64,000 bases of DNA, taken from assembly GCA_025093985.1 (NCBI GenBank), contig JACAAK010000001.1:3162001-3226000 (forward strand), given 5' to 3'. Source of the DNA: Calvatia gigantea (taxonomy: Eukaryota > Basidiomycota > Agaricomycetes > Agaricales > Lycoperdaceae). The position numbers and the translations under genes were made by a program. The stretch's first letter is position 1. Every line of letters begins with the position of its first letter. The notes below the pieces were generated by a model. It saw only the letters and a program-made list of their open reading frames with translations. It was not told where the DNA came from and did no database searches. Shown one piece after another: positions 34,172 through 46,980 of the stretch.

Positions 34172-35420
34172 ATGTACCAGTTCCTGAAACTTATTGCCCT
34201 TGCGGCCGCGCCATGGGCCAGCGCCTTCCCTGCCTATCGTTCGCTTGCTGGTCTATCGAGGGAACAACTGGATATAATCCTTCCAAGGCTTGAAGTGGCG
34301 CCTCCGGAGAACCCTCCAGATCCACTCAACGACACATCCGCAAAACTCGTCAACGACGCTGCCCATCCTTGGATCGCTCCTGCGCCCAACGACATGCGAG
34401 GACCTTGTCCTGGTCTCAACACCCTCGCATCTCATGGGGTAAGCATATTTTCCCTTTATCTTTTTGCTGTTTTGATTGAAATTGGCGACTCTAGTATCTC
34501 TCTCGTAACGGTATTGCCACCCCAGCTCAGATTATAAATGCTGTACAGGAAGGTGAGCGGCGTCGCTTAACCATCCGAGTGCCCTGTTAACGGTGATCAC
34601 CTTAAGGGTTCAATATGGCAAATGATCTCGCAAAGTTCGTGACTTATGCGGCGTTCCTTGTTGACGGAAATCCTATCACCAACCTTCTGAGCATTGGAGG
34701 GAAGAGCTCCCTTACAGGCGAAGATCCCCCCGATCCCGCGATTGTTGGTGGCCTTAACACCCATGCAGTTTTTGAAGGTCAGTTGTTTGAATTGTTCCTG
34801 GATACCCTTCATGGCCCGACCACACACCCTATAGGTGATGCGAGCACAACCCGCGCTGATGCATTCTTTGGAGACAACCATAGCTTCAACCAGACCTTAT
34901 GGGATGAGGTGCGTTAAATTCCCCCCCATTTTCAACAAACCCTACCCTCTAACCAAAAATCCAGTTCGCCGATTTTGGCAATCGGTTCGGCGGAGGAAAA
35001 TACAACCTCACAGTTGCCGGAGAACTACGCTTCCAACGAATCAAAGATTCAATCGCCACAAACCCAACCTTCTCTTTCGTCTCACCGCGCTACTTCACCG
35101 CCTACGCCGAGTCCGTATTCCCAATCCACTTCTTCATCGACGGTCGTCAGAAAGACGGACAACTCGATTTGAATGCGGCGCTTAGCTTTTTCCGTGATAT
35201 GAAATTCCCTGATGGATTTTTCAGAGCTGATGGGCCTCAAGGTGCGGATGGGATTGAAGTGGTTGCAGCTGCGCATCCCGTCCGTCCTGGTGCCAATCAG
35301 GGTACTCTCAATAGTTACAAGCCGGATCCAAATTCGGCGGACTTTTCGACCTTTTGCAAGTTGTACGTCAACTTTGTTCTTGCCCACAGGTCTTCCCTTA
35401 TGGACAATAGTAGATTGTGA
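34172..35420 (+). CDS. Unspecific peroxygenase (heme-thiolate peroxidase, long type) lacking the C-terminal segment
   Basis: Secreted haem-thiolate enzyme that uses H2O2 to oxyfunctionalise diverse substrates (EC 1.11.2.1). Five exons: 34172..34438, 34495..34552, 34607..34777, 34835..34908 and 34965..35420, 341 residues. Seen: signal peptide MYQFLKLIALAAAPWASAFP, proximal Cys in GPCPGLNTLASHG (Cys79), NGIATPAQIINAVQEG, Mg-site EGD (165-167), AGELRFQRIKDSIATNP, and the acid-base pair Arg232/Glu239 in SPRYFTAYAES. This is the PCP-EGD-R-E pattern of long peroxygenases such as the Agrocybe enzyme. After YVNFVLAH the frame runs into RSSLMDNSRL-stop. The bases for the usual end QVFPYG-Q-stop are present at once in another frame (about 35388-35408). 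About 38 codons that normally precede it, including a disulfide cysteine, are gone. Activity or stability is therefore doubtful. Confidence 0.88.
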
Positions 35421-35925
35421 ATCGATCTCATTCTATATCATATACAGTAGTATTTAATTCATTGCGAAAGCCCCCTTGTTAAATTGTGTCATTTTCGGAT
35501 CGTAGAGCTAGTTACCGAGTTGCATCTCGCTGATATATCGGTATTGTTTCTTCTTAAAAAAGGGCCTGAGGGATAGAAGTGCGTCCCGAGAATGATACAC
35601 CTCATTTTGCAGTCTACGCCTCTTAATCCCTCTTCGCCACACCGTATCCGCGTTGTGCGCCGGTATCCCACTTTTCTCCCCCTTTCGCTCTTGTTTACCG
35701 AGTTCAAAGGCCCGAGTCCCAATGGTAGACGGACTTCGCCATGTTTGTGTGTCGCTCATCTCCAACTATTTTTTATAGTTGTCTCGCCATCTCCTATCCA
35801 CTGCATCTACGAGCCGGTCTGGCACAAGTCGCTATCGATGCGATATCGGCTTGGAATGGGCGCTTTAACGCGATACGCGCCCATGACACCGATATAATCT
35901 ATGTCACATCGAATTGCCACACTTC
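35421..35925. other. Intergenic, no gene seen
   Basis: Spacer between peroxygenase and dynamin genes. Confidence 0.55.
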
Positions 35926-38819
35926 ATGCAATCTTCGCTCATGCTACCGGAACCCACGACCCCACCGTCCTCTCTATCTAGTGTCCATATGTCAATGGCG
36001 TCTGCAGGTCAAAGTCAGGGACACTCCATCGATCCTGAGGTTGAACAACCAACGGCTGGTGTCGGTCTGTCGAGTCCTCAGCTGTCGCAATCCTGTCGAA
36101 AAATGCTGGACCTCGTCAACCGTTTACATTCGACCGGGTAAGTACTGTAATTTACTGGCTGTAACACCCAACGGGGTGATAATAGATCTACAGGGTACAA
36201 GCCGACATCGACCTGCCTCAAATCGTTGTTATTGGGTCGCAAAGTTCGGGGAAGTCCTCCTTGATTGAATCAATCTCCGGGATTACTCTTCCACGCGCAG
36301 CCGGGACTTATACTAGGCATGTTTCACAGCTCCTTGTGAGGTTATGTGATTGGAACCCCGTTTTCAACAGGTGTCCCACAGAATGTCGTTTGTCTCATTC
36401 CGAAGCTCCTTGGAAATGTGTCGTATCCTTGCATTATACCACTGACGCTGGTGGCACTCCACTCGTCCAAACGCGGCGTGAACAATTTGGTCCCACTATT
36501 TACGACAAGAGTGAGGTAGAAGATCGCATCCGTCGCGCCCAATGCGCCGTCCTCAACCCTGCCAAGCCGGCGGCATGTTTCCTTGAGGGAGATGACGAAC
36601 CTTCCGATGTGGGACTCGGTTTCTCCAAGAATTGTGTTTCGTTGCAAATCAGTGGTCCTGATGTTGCCGATCTCTCATTCTGCGATCTTCCTGGTCTGTT
36701 TTATGTCCTTATCCATATAGCGAAATACTAACCATCTACTTAATGTCGTAGGTTTGATTGCCAACGTCGGTCTTGACGATAATACGAACGACATCAAACT
36801 TGTGGAGGGAATTGTTACATCATACACTAGGAAATCAAACTGTGTCACTCTCCTGACCGTAGCATGCGGCGAAAGTATGTTTTTACAAGACCCCTCTTAC
36901 CAATGATTGACTTCGCCACATATTCACCTAGCGGGCTTCGAAAACCAGCGTGCATACAAGATCGCCAGGGTCAAGAGTCTAAAGGGAAAGAGGACAATTG
37001 GTAAGTAATCACCCCATCCCTCCCTACACTCAAGCCAACGTAGTTCCTAGGTGTTCTCACCAAGCCAGACCGTATTCCTGTCGGAGAGGAATCTAACTGG
37101 TTACGGTTCATCAAGAATCAGAAGGTGCCCCTCGCGAAAAATTGGTATTGTGTCAAACAGCCAAGTTCAGATGATCTCAAGCATAAATGGACCTGGCAAG
37201 AAGCACGAGAAAAGGAGAACGAATTTTTCGCTCTGACTACTCCGTGGTGTGATTTGGACGGTCTTTACAAGAAGTATCTGGGAACTTCCAATTTGGTAGA
37301 ACATTTGAGCGCTACTCTCTCAGATCTCATTGCCAAAAGGTATGTATCGTCTTTTCTGTTTTAAGGGCGGGTAAATGCCAACTTCATTCGTTCTGCAGGC
37401 TACCAGAAATCCGAGATGAACTCGAGAAATCGATAATTAAGTCTCGGGAACTGTTGGCACAGCAGCCATCGCAGCAACCTACCAAAGAAGTAACCACCCT
37501 CCTGCCCGAGTTCATTGCAGATCTTACTAGGCACATCTCTGGCATTCCTGATGAAAATGGCCTTATCCAATCCATTCGCCCTGCTCAAGAGCGTTTCCGC
37601 AGAGAAATCCGCTTGACGGTACCCAAATTCCTCCCTTACGAGAAGAAGTTCGCTGGAACGAAGAAAATGCCCCGGGCGGAATTCTTGGACCATGAGGATG
37701 CGGAAGTCTCCGACGGTGGGGATGAAGACACAAATACTCGGAGCAGTCCTGGCTCGGTGTTCAACTTCAAACTAGAGAAGCCGGTGACTACTAACGGTAT
37801 ATATGTTGACGAAGTTTTCGAAAGGGCCCAGAAGTACAGTCTCCACTATGGTCTCATGTATTGAGCTAATTTGTCCTCCCCAGAGCCCGGACCCGCGAAT
37901 TTCCGGGAAACTATCCTTTCGTTGTCCAACAGTCATATATTGACGATTTTGTGAAGCGGTGGCGGAGCCCCGCTCAAACTCTGTGCAAAAATGTGTACAA
38001 AATACTTTTGGAGCGCTTAAATGTCATAGTCAATCAGCGTTTCACTAAATTCGGGCGGGGGATATTGGAGCAACGCGTGCGGTATGTGCTATACTCGTGG
38101 TTCATTACCACCGGATCTTACGGTCGTCCTAGCACCCTGATGCAAGACCATCTGAAGTCGTGCCTTGCGAGGGCCGAGGAGAGGATCAGCTGGCTCGCCG
38201 ACCTTGAAGACAAGGCATTCACCTTGAACACTTATTACCTTGCTGACTACAAGTCAAAGTTCCTTGCATACTATCGTGACGCACGCCGCAAGGATAATCA
38301 CGCTGGAGTTATGGCCACGATTGGCTCATACACACCAACCCCGCCAAGCGTAACCAATTCTAAACAAAGTGCCACCTACCAGTCCGGCATTTCAAAGGTG
38401 TTAAGTGGCCTTATGGAGATCGGCTTCACTGGCGTCGGGGCGCATGATCTGGTGAAGCTATTGAAGACTGACGAGATGGAACCAGCGCTCGAGATCATGG
38501 CTGACGTTCGCGCATATTTTCAAGGCAAGATCTCATTAATGCTTAGTCCGCTCAAAGTATCAATTATTTTGCAGTTGCTTTCAAGAGATTCACTGATAGC
38601 GTTCCGATGGCCATCGACCGGGAGCTTGTACGCGGTGTCGAACGCGGCATTTTTCCTTTGGTATGGAATGGCCTTGGTTTAAATTCGTTGGACGCCCACC
38701 GTATTTGTACGGAATTCGCTCAAGAGGATCCTGCCATCAGCAATCGCAGAAGCGAGTTGGTGCAAAAGCTGCAGCGTACGGAAGAGGCATTCCAACTCCT
38801 TCAAGTCGAGGGAACTTAG
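35926..38819 (+). CDS. Dynamin-like large GTPase
   Basis: Membrane-remodelling GTPase of the dynamin/Mx-like fungal group. Ten exons, 802 residues: 35926..36137, 36194..36316, 36371..36693, 36752..36874, 36932..37000, 37051..37339, 37399..37833, 37884..38081, 38133..38524 and 38575..38819. GTPase motifs: G1 VIGSQSSGKSS (about 83-93), G2 Thr in CPTECRL, G3 DLPG, G4 TKPDR. The middle stalk includes ARTREFPGNYPFVVQQSYID. A GED-type end reads FKRFTDSVPMAIDRELVRG through ELVQKLQRTEEAFQLLQ. No pleckstrin or transmembrane segment is visible. Introns 2 (donor at 36317) and 9 (donor at 38525) begin with GC, the latter in the consensus G|GCAAGA. Intron 8 is 51 nt, a multiple of three without a stop, so retention would stay in frame. 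A second ATG at 35941 is also a possible start. The gene looks complete. Confidence 0.92.
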
Positions 38820-39713
38820 ACGGACTCTTATCTTGGACACTATTGTGTTTGTATCGACATGCCATGCCTTTCTTGGTCCATGTTACCTCTTAATGTTTAA
38901 TGCTCACATCCTGAACTACTTCTTCCAATGTCAATCTGAAGTTGAGTCCGGACTAAGGAGTCCATCTGTTAAGACCCTTCACTTTGGGGGGGGGAGTGTC
39001 AAGGACGGGCCACCGCAAGTCCTCCCTTATGGGTGATAGTGAGTGAGTGGGTCGATCTATTTTTTTATGTACTCTAACCGCCCCAAAATTGTACCCCTCG
39101 TACTATAACCTTGCCTCGTCACCCCCCTGCTTGATTTTACGACAATCAGGTTATTACTCTTGGCAGTTGTTGGCTCCAACTCACGAGCTAAACACACCGT
39201 CTTCCGGCTTTAAATTCATTGATAATCCTGCTTACCCACAGGTAGGCCACCTTCTCGCGGTGAAAACCTCATCAGGGAGGAAGGTGACGGGGCATGACAT
39301 GTGCATGAGCCATCACCAAATTGATCAGATCCGTCGACGCCATCAAGTGGGATTCAAGTAAGTACTTATCAATGATTTATGCTAGTATGGCATGTATCCA
39401 TGTCACATTGTACAGGTGACCTGTTTTTGAGCCAAAATGTGTTTGGGCGAGTTTTTGCATTATTGCCACCTACCTACCCGGCGTGTTAACAAGAAATCTA
39501 TAAAGTAGGTATAGTACAGCGTTTACAATAGTAATACCAAGTTTCATAAGCATCGCTTGAGGAGTGAGGAAGGAATAGCTTGTACGATTTTTGTTTGTAC
39601 AAGTCACCCGTCTATTTACTGTACTTATCACTGTTCGCATATATTTGGCCTGGAGCCAACAGCCAAATACCGGCCAAAATTCCTAAAAATTGATCGGAAG
39701 GCTGGATGTATTC
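38820..39713. other. Intergenic, no gene seen
   Basis: About 890 bases; only short ORFs without motif. Confidence 0.55.
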
Positions 39714-40142
39714 ATGTCCTTCCTTTCTCGGCGCGTCCTGCGTCTCCCCACCCTCTACTTCCGAAATACTGCATCGCGTACCCACAACCTCTTGAACGTA
39801 ACCTCCAAACGCTTCAATTCCACTGCGACAAATGCGGCAGATGTAGCTCCGACGTTCGTCCAAAAACCACCGGCGTGGGTTCGCTTCGCGTGGCCTATCA
39901 TTGTTGCCAATGCCCTTCTCATGTGGGTACTTTCTGTCTCTAACGCTGCGTTGAGAGGGGTGATGCGTTGTCGTGCTTATGCTCATTTTTTTATTTTATT
40001 TTAAAGGGGCTCTGCAATTGAGATTACTTGGAACCACTGGGCGACGCTCGTTAAAGATTTAGAAGCCGTCGCGGAGAAAAACCGCTCGGAAGCCATCGCC
40101 CTTGTGGTCATTTGTTTCGGCATTGGGTGGATATCACTTTGA
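39714..40142 (+). CDS. Small mitochondrial-type membrane protein, unknown
   Basis: Two exons, 39714..39922 and 40007..40142, 114 residues. The N-terminus MSFLSRRVLRLPTLYFR with Arg, Ser and Thr but no acid until residue 40 is a plausible mitochondrial presequence (RFNSTATNA near the likely cleavage). Then come two hydrophobic stretches, WVRFAWPIIVANALLMGSAI and IALVVICFGIGWISL at the very end, joined by an acidic linker KDLEAVAEKNRSE. I do not recognise the family; an inner-membrane accessory protein is an inference. The intron has donor GTGGGT and acceptor TTTAAAG. Exon 2 overlaps, on the opposite strand, the predicted 3' end of the next gene. Confidence 0.6.
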
Positions 40143-40679
40143 GAAATTCCTCTGGTGTGACCCCCAGAACTTGGCGTTCCATGAGACCTCGAATCTTCCT
40201 CAATACGGGAGAGTGGACTCGGGACGATACTGACATGATTACCGATCACAAATACTCCGTTTTCCGGGTGGTAAAGGTCAGGAGTCCGAAGTCTCTCCAG
40301 ACCATACATCCAAGGATTTGTGTGTCCTCTGTTCACTTTCGGCTTGCGTCCAGTGCGGGAACTCCCTGATGGACCATCGTCCAAGACTCCATTCGTACTT
40401 GAACCTTGCTGGGCGGTTATGAGATCCTACATTCTTCTTTAACAGGAGGGTAGTGTCTATGAATCGTTTCGTACTTACCCCATCAGACTCTCGCTTTTCT
40501 GGTTGTTTCCCCATCCTCTTTTCCCCTTTCCAGGGCATTGCTGATCCACGCGTCCCCGGTCCACCTGAGCGCCTTCGACAATAGAATACGCATAACCCTA
40601 CACCAATTAACCAGAACCCTAGATACAACAAGGCAATAACCGTGCTTGGGGTTGTTCCCACCCTGATTTGACGCTTCAT
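40001..40679 (-). CDS. Single-pass membrane protein, unknown
   Basis: Two exons, 40679..40479 and 40426..40001, 208 residues; the GT-AG intron is in phase. The N-terminus MKRQIRVGTTPST is followed by a hydrophobic segment VIALLYLGFWLIGVGLCVFY and then CRRRSGGPG, so the Arg cluster puts the long C-terminal part on the cytosolic side. That part is polar, with PWMYGLERLRTPDLYHPENG as its only ordered-looking block, and it resembles small tail regions of basidiomycete membrane proteins without a named domain. Its last 47 codons lie antisense to exon 2 of the upstream gene. The true stop could be earlier if a further intron exists. Confidence 0.5.
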
Positions 40680-42706
40680 GAGATGAGGTTCGCTCCTGCC
40701 CCTTTGAGTCAGCTCCCCCTCGTTTGGTAGATTTCTCGAGGCTCACCTATGGCTAACCGTGGCGTTGATCCTATCTTGGCTGTGAAATGGTATAAGAACA
40801 TACATGGCTAAACTTATGCGTTTGGGGTCAGAACGGAAATGCGGGGGGGGGGGGGGGTATTTTGAACGGAGGATCGCTCGTAGTGGTGGTGGTGGAAGTA
40901 CGAGAGAGGACGCCTGATGTTAGCTGGCGCCAGAGTTTGTGATGATGCATAGGTTTATGGTGATATCGGATGTGCTATTTGTGTGAGTAGTATGACTCGT
41001 GCACGAGCCAACACCATGATCACTACTGGGCAATGAGACATGGGATGTCCGATGGGTATATTTATACTGACAACTCCATTGGCGATAAAATTCATGATGT
41101 CGTCCGTATCATTGATCATTCGGGCGCCACACTAGGGGCTTAGGCAAGGGCAATTCTGTGGAGGTGGGGTTTGAAAGAAGATGTTATCTTCGTTATCACC
41201 CAATTACTATCCAATGTCAATGACCTCAGCTGAATGCTCCATGAACGCAGGGTTTTCTAATTTTATCAACAAAGGCGTCTCGACTGATCTTGACTTCTGA
41301 CAAATCCGTTTGACAATCCTGTCATGAGAAGTCCGGGGTTTATTTGTAGCCGAATTTATATCAGGCTATTTTGATGAAAGGAATTGCTGGCGTGTGGTTG
41401 TTCGTTGTTCGTGGGAAGAGGCCATCGACCCCAGGACAAAAGCGGCTCATAAACAAGAGGAACCACCTCAGCTAATCAACGCAGGTGAGAGCATCTTTTG
41501 GTTTTGGCTGACTTCACGGGCATTAGAGATGATGGCCTTCCTTCCCATCAATGCATCAGTTACATATACTTTGGTACTTAGAAATGCTGCGGCGGGCTGT
41601 CGGCTATATGATAATCAACTTGATGGAAGTTCTTGATGCTTGAGATGAAACACGTCGAAGCCCCTTCTTCGGCGGAAGCGAGAGGATTTCTCGATTGAAA
41701 TACGCGAGGTGTACTGAGACTGAGACCTCTTTGACTGATTAAACTTTATGATCGTGTATCTTCAGCTGTAGGCGAAAATACGAATCTACGCTGGAAACTT
41801 TAAAGTGGTATATAGGTACGCCGGAGGCTTTGGACAGCAACTTTTTGAACGGGCTCACGGTCATGAGAAGTCTCCCAGTTGAGCTCCTTCAAACAGTCCA
41901 TGTATTCACATCAATAGACGCAGACCGCTTACCAGTGATGTCAGTGTTTAGCCGTTGGCCACTTACCCACCACCGGTTAGTAAGGAATAAGTGCTTGGGT
42001 TGGCATCTCTCAGTGATGTCCAGTGATCCGATCCCTTTGTATCGTTGACGGGCAGCACTAAAGACTTGAAAATTTGAAACATCAGTTCAAAATGTCGTCG
42101 AAATCAGCAAGAGGCCCCTCGCTTGACCCCGGGGTTGGCTTGCCCTCTGGAGGGCGCCAATCATGACGTACCCCGGTGCTGTTGTCAATTGTATACATTT
42201 AGTGATGTAAGATATGCACTAAAATTTGAAACCTGAAGCTTGAGCGCTAATGGTTGTTGTACCATTAAAACCCACTTTTCCAATAAGGTCATTCTTCCAA
42301 CTTCCATTTGAGATTGGAGGATAAGGTTGCGAGCCTCGTGGCGGAGAAAAGGGTGCAGGGAGAATAGCCGATCAGGGAGTCGTGCGAATTGGAATATTTG
42401 TTGGTTTCGTTTTTGTGTGGGGTTTGTCCCTGACAGCCTTCGCTGTCCTCCTCGGCGCACCCCCATTCCTTCGCCATTCCTTGTTCTGGTACGTGCTATA
42501 AAGCTCTGAAACGGTATGAACGTTGACACGTGTGTGTTCCAATCTTTTATATCGCTATACTTGCCGGTTTTTATCGCGCCCCGACTGCCGTCATGCAGAC
42601 CCGATAACCTCTCGCCGACCCGCCAATTTTCTGCCTTCTTCCTTGCCCGACTGACGCCCTTTTCATTCCCGACACCCGCTGGCCCCGTACTCCTTTCGCT
42701 CATTCT
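40680..42706. other. Intergenic, no gene seen
   Basis: About 2 kb. It contains a run of about 14 G near 40842-40856, and a short F-box-like start (MRSLPVELLQT) at about 41863 that does not continue. No gene is credited. Confidence 0.5.
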
Positions 42707-45700
42707 ATGACTACCACCTCGCCGCATTTAAGTCACGATCGTTTTTCTCGTATTGGGCTCAGATTCGGGCAAAAGTCGCAACCAGAACTTCGTGGTCGGA
42801 TGCCCGTCACCAAAGGAGGGTCTAACGATGAGGAATGGTACATTCCGTACACCGGACCTTACGAAGCCCCACCAAAACCGCGTTCTGCGAAGAACAACCG
42901 GGATAGTTGGGGCGATCCCATTTTCGATTTGAACAACGCTCAGCCTTTCGAGGCCAACTCTCCATACATTCGTTCCGACGACGACTCGAGTGATCCACAT
43001 GGTTATAGATCTTCCGAGGAGAGTAGAGTCCAAGGCAGAGGTCGTTCACAGTCTGTCGCCTCCGCCCTTTCCGCTTCAACTGGAGTGGATCATGGCAGGT
43101 TGAGTTACAGCACACAGCGGCAATCTAATGTGTCCTCATTCCACCGCCCGGTCATTCCTTCCTACGTTAATTTGGACGCCGGTGGTGTGGGCGAGTCACC
43201 CGTACCTATACCCCGCCAAGCAAAGAACCGGCCGCTTTCTCATCGCGCCAGCCTTGGTAGTCTCTTCAGCACTTTTGGTATCAAGTCTCCCTCTGGTCCT
43301 GGCTTCGCTGATCACCGTGCGAAGCCGCCATCTCGGAAGCGGTCATTTAAACTCAGTACCCATTCTGGCGTCGACGCGTATAGCAACAAAGTGATGTCAA
43401 CCAACTATCATGGACGCACTGCTTCCGGAGACTCCCATAACCACTCAATAAATGCCAAACATGAAATCAGGGACCCACCACGGAGTATCGACTCCCAGAT
43501 AACGACTGCCGAGGATTACTATAACTCCTACTACTCAACTCTTATCCAAACCCCAGTGAAACCCCAGCATTCGACTTCAGCTAATCATCTCCTGCACCTT
43601 CATCCCTCAGACTCACCATCCTCCCGATCTAATCCTTCGACCTCTCACCACCCATATGCCCTCGTGCTCCCTGAAGTGGAAGATTTGACCAAAGAGACCC
43701 CAACCCAATCAAACTCAGCGCCACCATCCGCTGGTGCTGGCATACAAAATTACCCAGTAATCATTCCAAAGATCGCATTCTCTGAAACCAACGCCTTATT
43801 ACCACATCCTAACAACCCCACTTCTACCTTCCCTAACCCCAACTCCGGTGGCCCACGGCAAAGGGACCTCAAAGGATCTGTGTCAACTCCGAACTTTATG
43901 TCTGCAAAAGGCAACTTGGGCGCATCCCGTCCACTGCCGAAGGGTATAGATAGGTGGTTATCAGCTGAAACCTGGTGTGATGCCTTACTATTTCCCCGAC
44001 CGCGGCTAAAAATAAAGAACGAGGGAAGTGATAACGGGAGAATCGTTAGCCCTCCTGGAAGTCCCGTGCGCCCATCTGACTTGACGCCACGGGATCAAAC
44101 GGACAGTGTTCCATCGAGGGTGCTGGCGCATTCGAGGTCGCTCGCTAGTCTCAGAGAGGAGAAGAAGGAAATCCCTGGGCAGGGAAAATTGCAGCCCCGA
44201 ATGTTGTTGCATCCTCCCTCATCGTCTCAGGTTCAATTACGGGCCGCTGGGGAGAGTACCGCCCATACAGCCGCGAATGGTCATCTGATGCCGCCAAGGC
44301 CTAAGAGTTGGGCTCAGGATGATCTAGACCTTCCGAGTCCCATCCCTTCATTGGCCAAGTGAGTATTCTTGTGGTGTTGCCTGTCCGTGATGTTGAAACT
44401 TTGCATAGGGTTCTTGAAGATGGCGACAGGCTGGAGAGTGAGCGGAAGGACTGGCAGAATAAGGCTTTGAGCTCCTTGGGCAACAAGCGCGCTCGAAGCG
44501 TCTCCCGGTCACGTTCCAAATCCCTTACGGCAAAGGGGAGGAAGATCAGTAATCAAGCGCAGAGCAACATCGATTTCTTAGCTGCGCGGGCAGTCCATGG
44601 AAATCAAGACGCTATTCCCATCCTACCTTCGACATCCAAACTCTCCAAGCCACATTCACACAAGGGCACAGTTTCTCACTCCTCCCATTCCCGCACCACC
44701 TCCAATGCACAGACTCAAACTAATACAGGCTCTATGGCTCGGTCCTTGACACTTTCGTCTAAGTCTCATTCCCGTGATCACTCTCGTAACGACTCGTGGA
44801 GCAAGTCTGCCTTTAAGGCTGTCAAATCAACTGGTGCCCCTTGTTGTAATAGCAACGCCACTGTCACTCCCACAGAAGAGAAGAAAGAGTCGGAGGGCGC
44901 ACCGCAGAAGACGGATACTAAAGTTGTTCGTCTCGCAGAACCCACTCTCGACCCTGACCGTCCACCCTCAGCTCTATCCCCACCCACAGGCACTTCACCG
45001 ACACCTTCCGGCCTTTCTTCAGGAACTAGTGATCCGCGGGTGGGTATTGCCATTTCCACGCCCCTCACGGATGAGTCAGCCACGCACGAAAACATCAGAC
45101 TCCCATCACATCCATATGCGCAAGGCGGTCTGTATTCCTATAACGAGCCACGTACGTCCCATGAGAAACGTGCGGAATATGCAGGGCCACATCCAGTCCA
45201 AACAATCCGCACAACGGAGGTTCCCGATGGACCAGCAGCAAGACACAAACTCCCACCTCATGTTACCCTCTCTCACCCATATGCACAAGCACCGACTAAT
45301 CGAGATTCTTATGATGAGAAACTGATCCAACATCCCCGTCCTGACAGTGACATTCCTCCTCCCGCAAAGATGTGGGCACCGCTCGCTCCCGGTGTCGTTC
45401 GTGAGATTCTGCCCACGGAACTGAGATATTCACCATTTATTGACGGCGATGGGAAGATGGAGGGTGATATGGCCGTGGCAATGGCTGCGAGCGGAATCGT
45501 AGATACTCTGGGTGTTGGTGAGGCTTTGGCGTATGCTGTCGAGCATCTTGAAGGAGATAGTGCCAGGGATAGCGGCATAGGCACCAGCGAGAACACACAT
45601 GTCCCCGGGTCCATGGTAGCTGTCATTGATGCCGTGGTAGATGATGGGGATTTGACGGCAAGGTTGGGCTCTCCTTCAAGGATGCCGGTGCAGTATGATG

Positions 45701-46980
45701 TTATGAGACCCACGCGTCGACTGCAGCACATACCGAGATCACCAGAGACGGGGCATACATACAAGTCATCCCCCCTGGAACACCATACAACTCCAAGCCG
45801 GGAGTATGCGAGGAATACCAGCGAGATGGGACTGATATCTTCTCCAATGATCAGCTCAGACAGTTCATCCCAGCAGAACTCGCCTCGCCCGCTTGGAAGC
45901 CCAAATGATCTTGTTGGATTCCAAGACTTGTTCTATAAACCTGGCACGAGTATTCCCAGGGAGTTGCAGATTGAGGACTCCTTTGGAGAGCACAGTCCGA
46001 ACGGTTCCCAGACCCGGCTGTCCAATATCCCCTTCGACTTAAAATCACCCCATCAGAGACCAGTGAGCGGGCTGACTACCCTTGCGCGGAAGTTGAGCGA
46101 AGAGTACGAGCAGCTGTCGATTACGGGGCGTTCGAATAGCCAATACTCTCAATCAAGTGCTAGTGCCAGTGGATCTTCTAGGCCTCCGAACGCCAGGAGG
46201 CCGACAGACGGAAGTTTGGAGTTTGTGTTTGAAGAAATGACACACCCGGATTCCCCAATTCAAGGCATATATACCACTGAGTCGACTCGTCCGGGGGTAG
46301 TACTTCCATTTGAGCCTGAGGAAAATATACCCGAGGATGTGCAATCCATCTCCTCTTCGGGAAATCAGGAGGCGATTAATGAGGACGACGAAGACGGGGA
46401 CACAACTGGTGCATTTTCCTCTTCGCCAATTGACTTTGTCTTACAGCAGAGCTGACAAGGATTTGCAGAAGTCTTCCATATTAAACAGGTCGAGTCAGGG
46501 ATCCCTGCTGCTGTTGACACTGATCGCCGACTTTCGTTCACCGGCCAATTAGGGTATCAAACCGAGCGCCATGAAGTCAGCGCACCTCACTCCATAGCCG
46601 CCACAAACCGAGGGGATGAGACCGACCCGTTGTCTGTCTTGTCCAGTCCCAAGTCTGAAGCTCGGATTTTATCAGGTTTGCAACCCCCACTCACGGATGT
46701 CACCCGTAGCAGTTATCTCACCACTTCCACCATGTCCCGAATGTCTGGGTTGTCAGACTTCCCTGTTCCTCCCAAGGATCTCATTGTCGGCCACCGGACA
46801 TCACTCTTGTCAACATTCTTTGCTGACGCCAATGATCGACCTCCGATGCCAGCGCGAACCGAAGCGTCCCAATCGTCGTTGCCTCTGGATACCAACCATA
46901 ATAACCGGCTGACTTTTGGTGCTGGTGCTGATGCAGAGGAGATTGTTCGATCTCTTTCGAACCATCCCACACCTTTCTAG
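42707..46980 (+). CDS. Very large low-complexity, Ser/Pro-rich protein, unknown
   Basis: Three exons, 42707..44358, 44409..46408 and 46469..46980, 1387 residues; ATG at 42707 follows a pyrimidine-rich leader. Composition is dominated by Ser, Pro, Thr, His and Gly with no catalytic domain. Islands that look conserved are EEWYIPYTGPYEAPPKPR near the start, GSLFSTFGIKS, GIDRWLSAETWCDALLFPRP (about 410-430), VLEDGDRLESERKDWQNKAL at the exon 1/2 join, PPAKMWAPLAPGVVREILPT, and a C-terminal MSRMSGLSDFPVPPKDLIVG. These recur in hypothetical proteins of Agaricomycetes as far as I remember, without a known role; a scaffold or cell-polarity protein is only a guess. An alternative acceptor eight bases upstream of exon 3 would give two or three extra residues in the same frame. 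Confidence 0.8.

Noticed and set aside
40842..40856. Poly-G run
   Set aside because: A homopolymer in an intergenic gap; likely variable in length and poorly sequenced, no function implied.
41863..42045. F-box-like start MRSLPVELLQTVHVF
   Set aside because: The similarity ends after about 15 residues and the ORF stops soon; chance or a tiny remnant.
42185..42727. 180-codon minus-strand ORF upstream of the large low-complexity gene
   Set aside because: Lies over the promoter and leader of the plus-strand gene and has no protein-like features.
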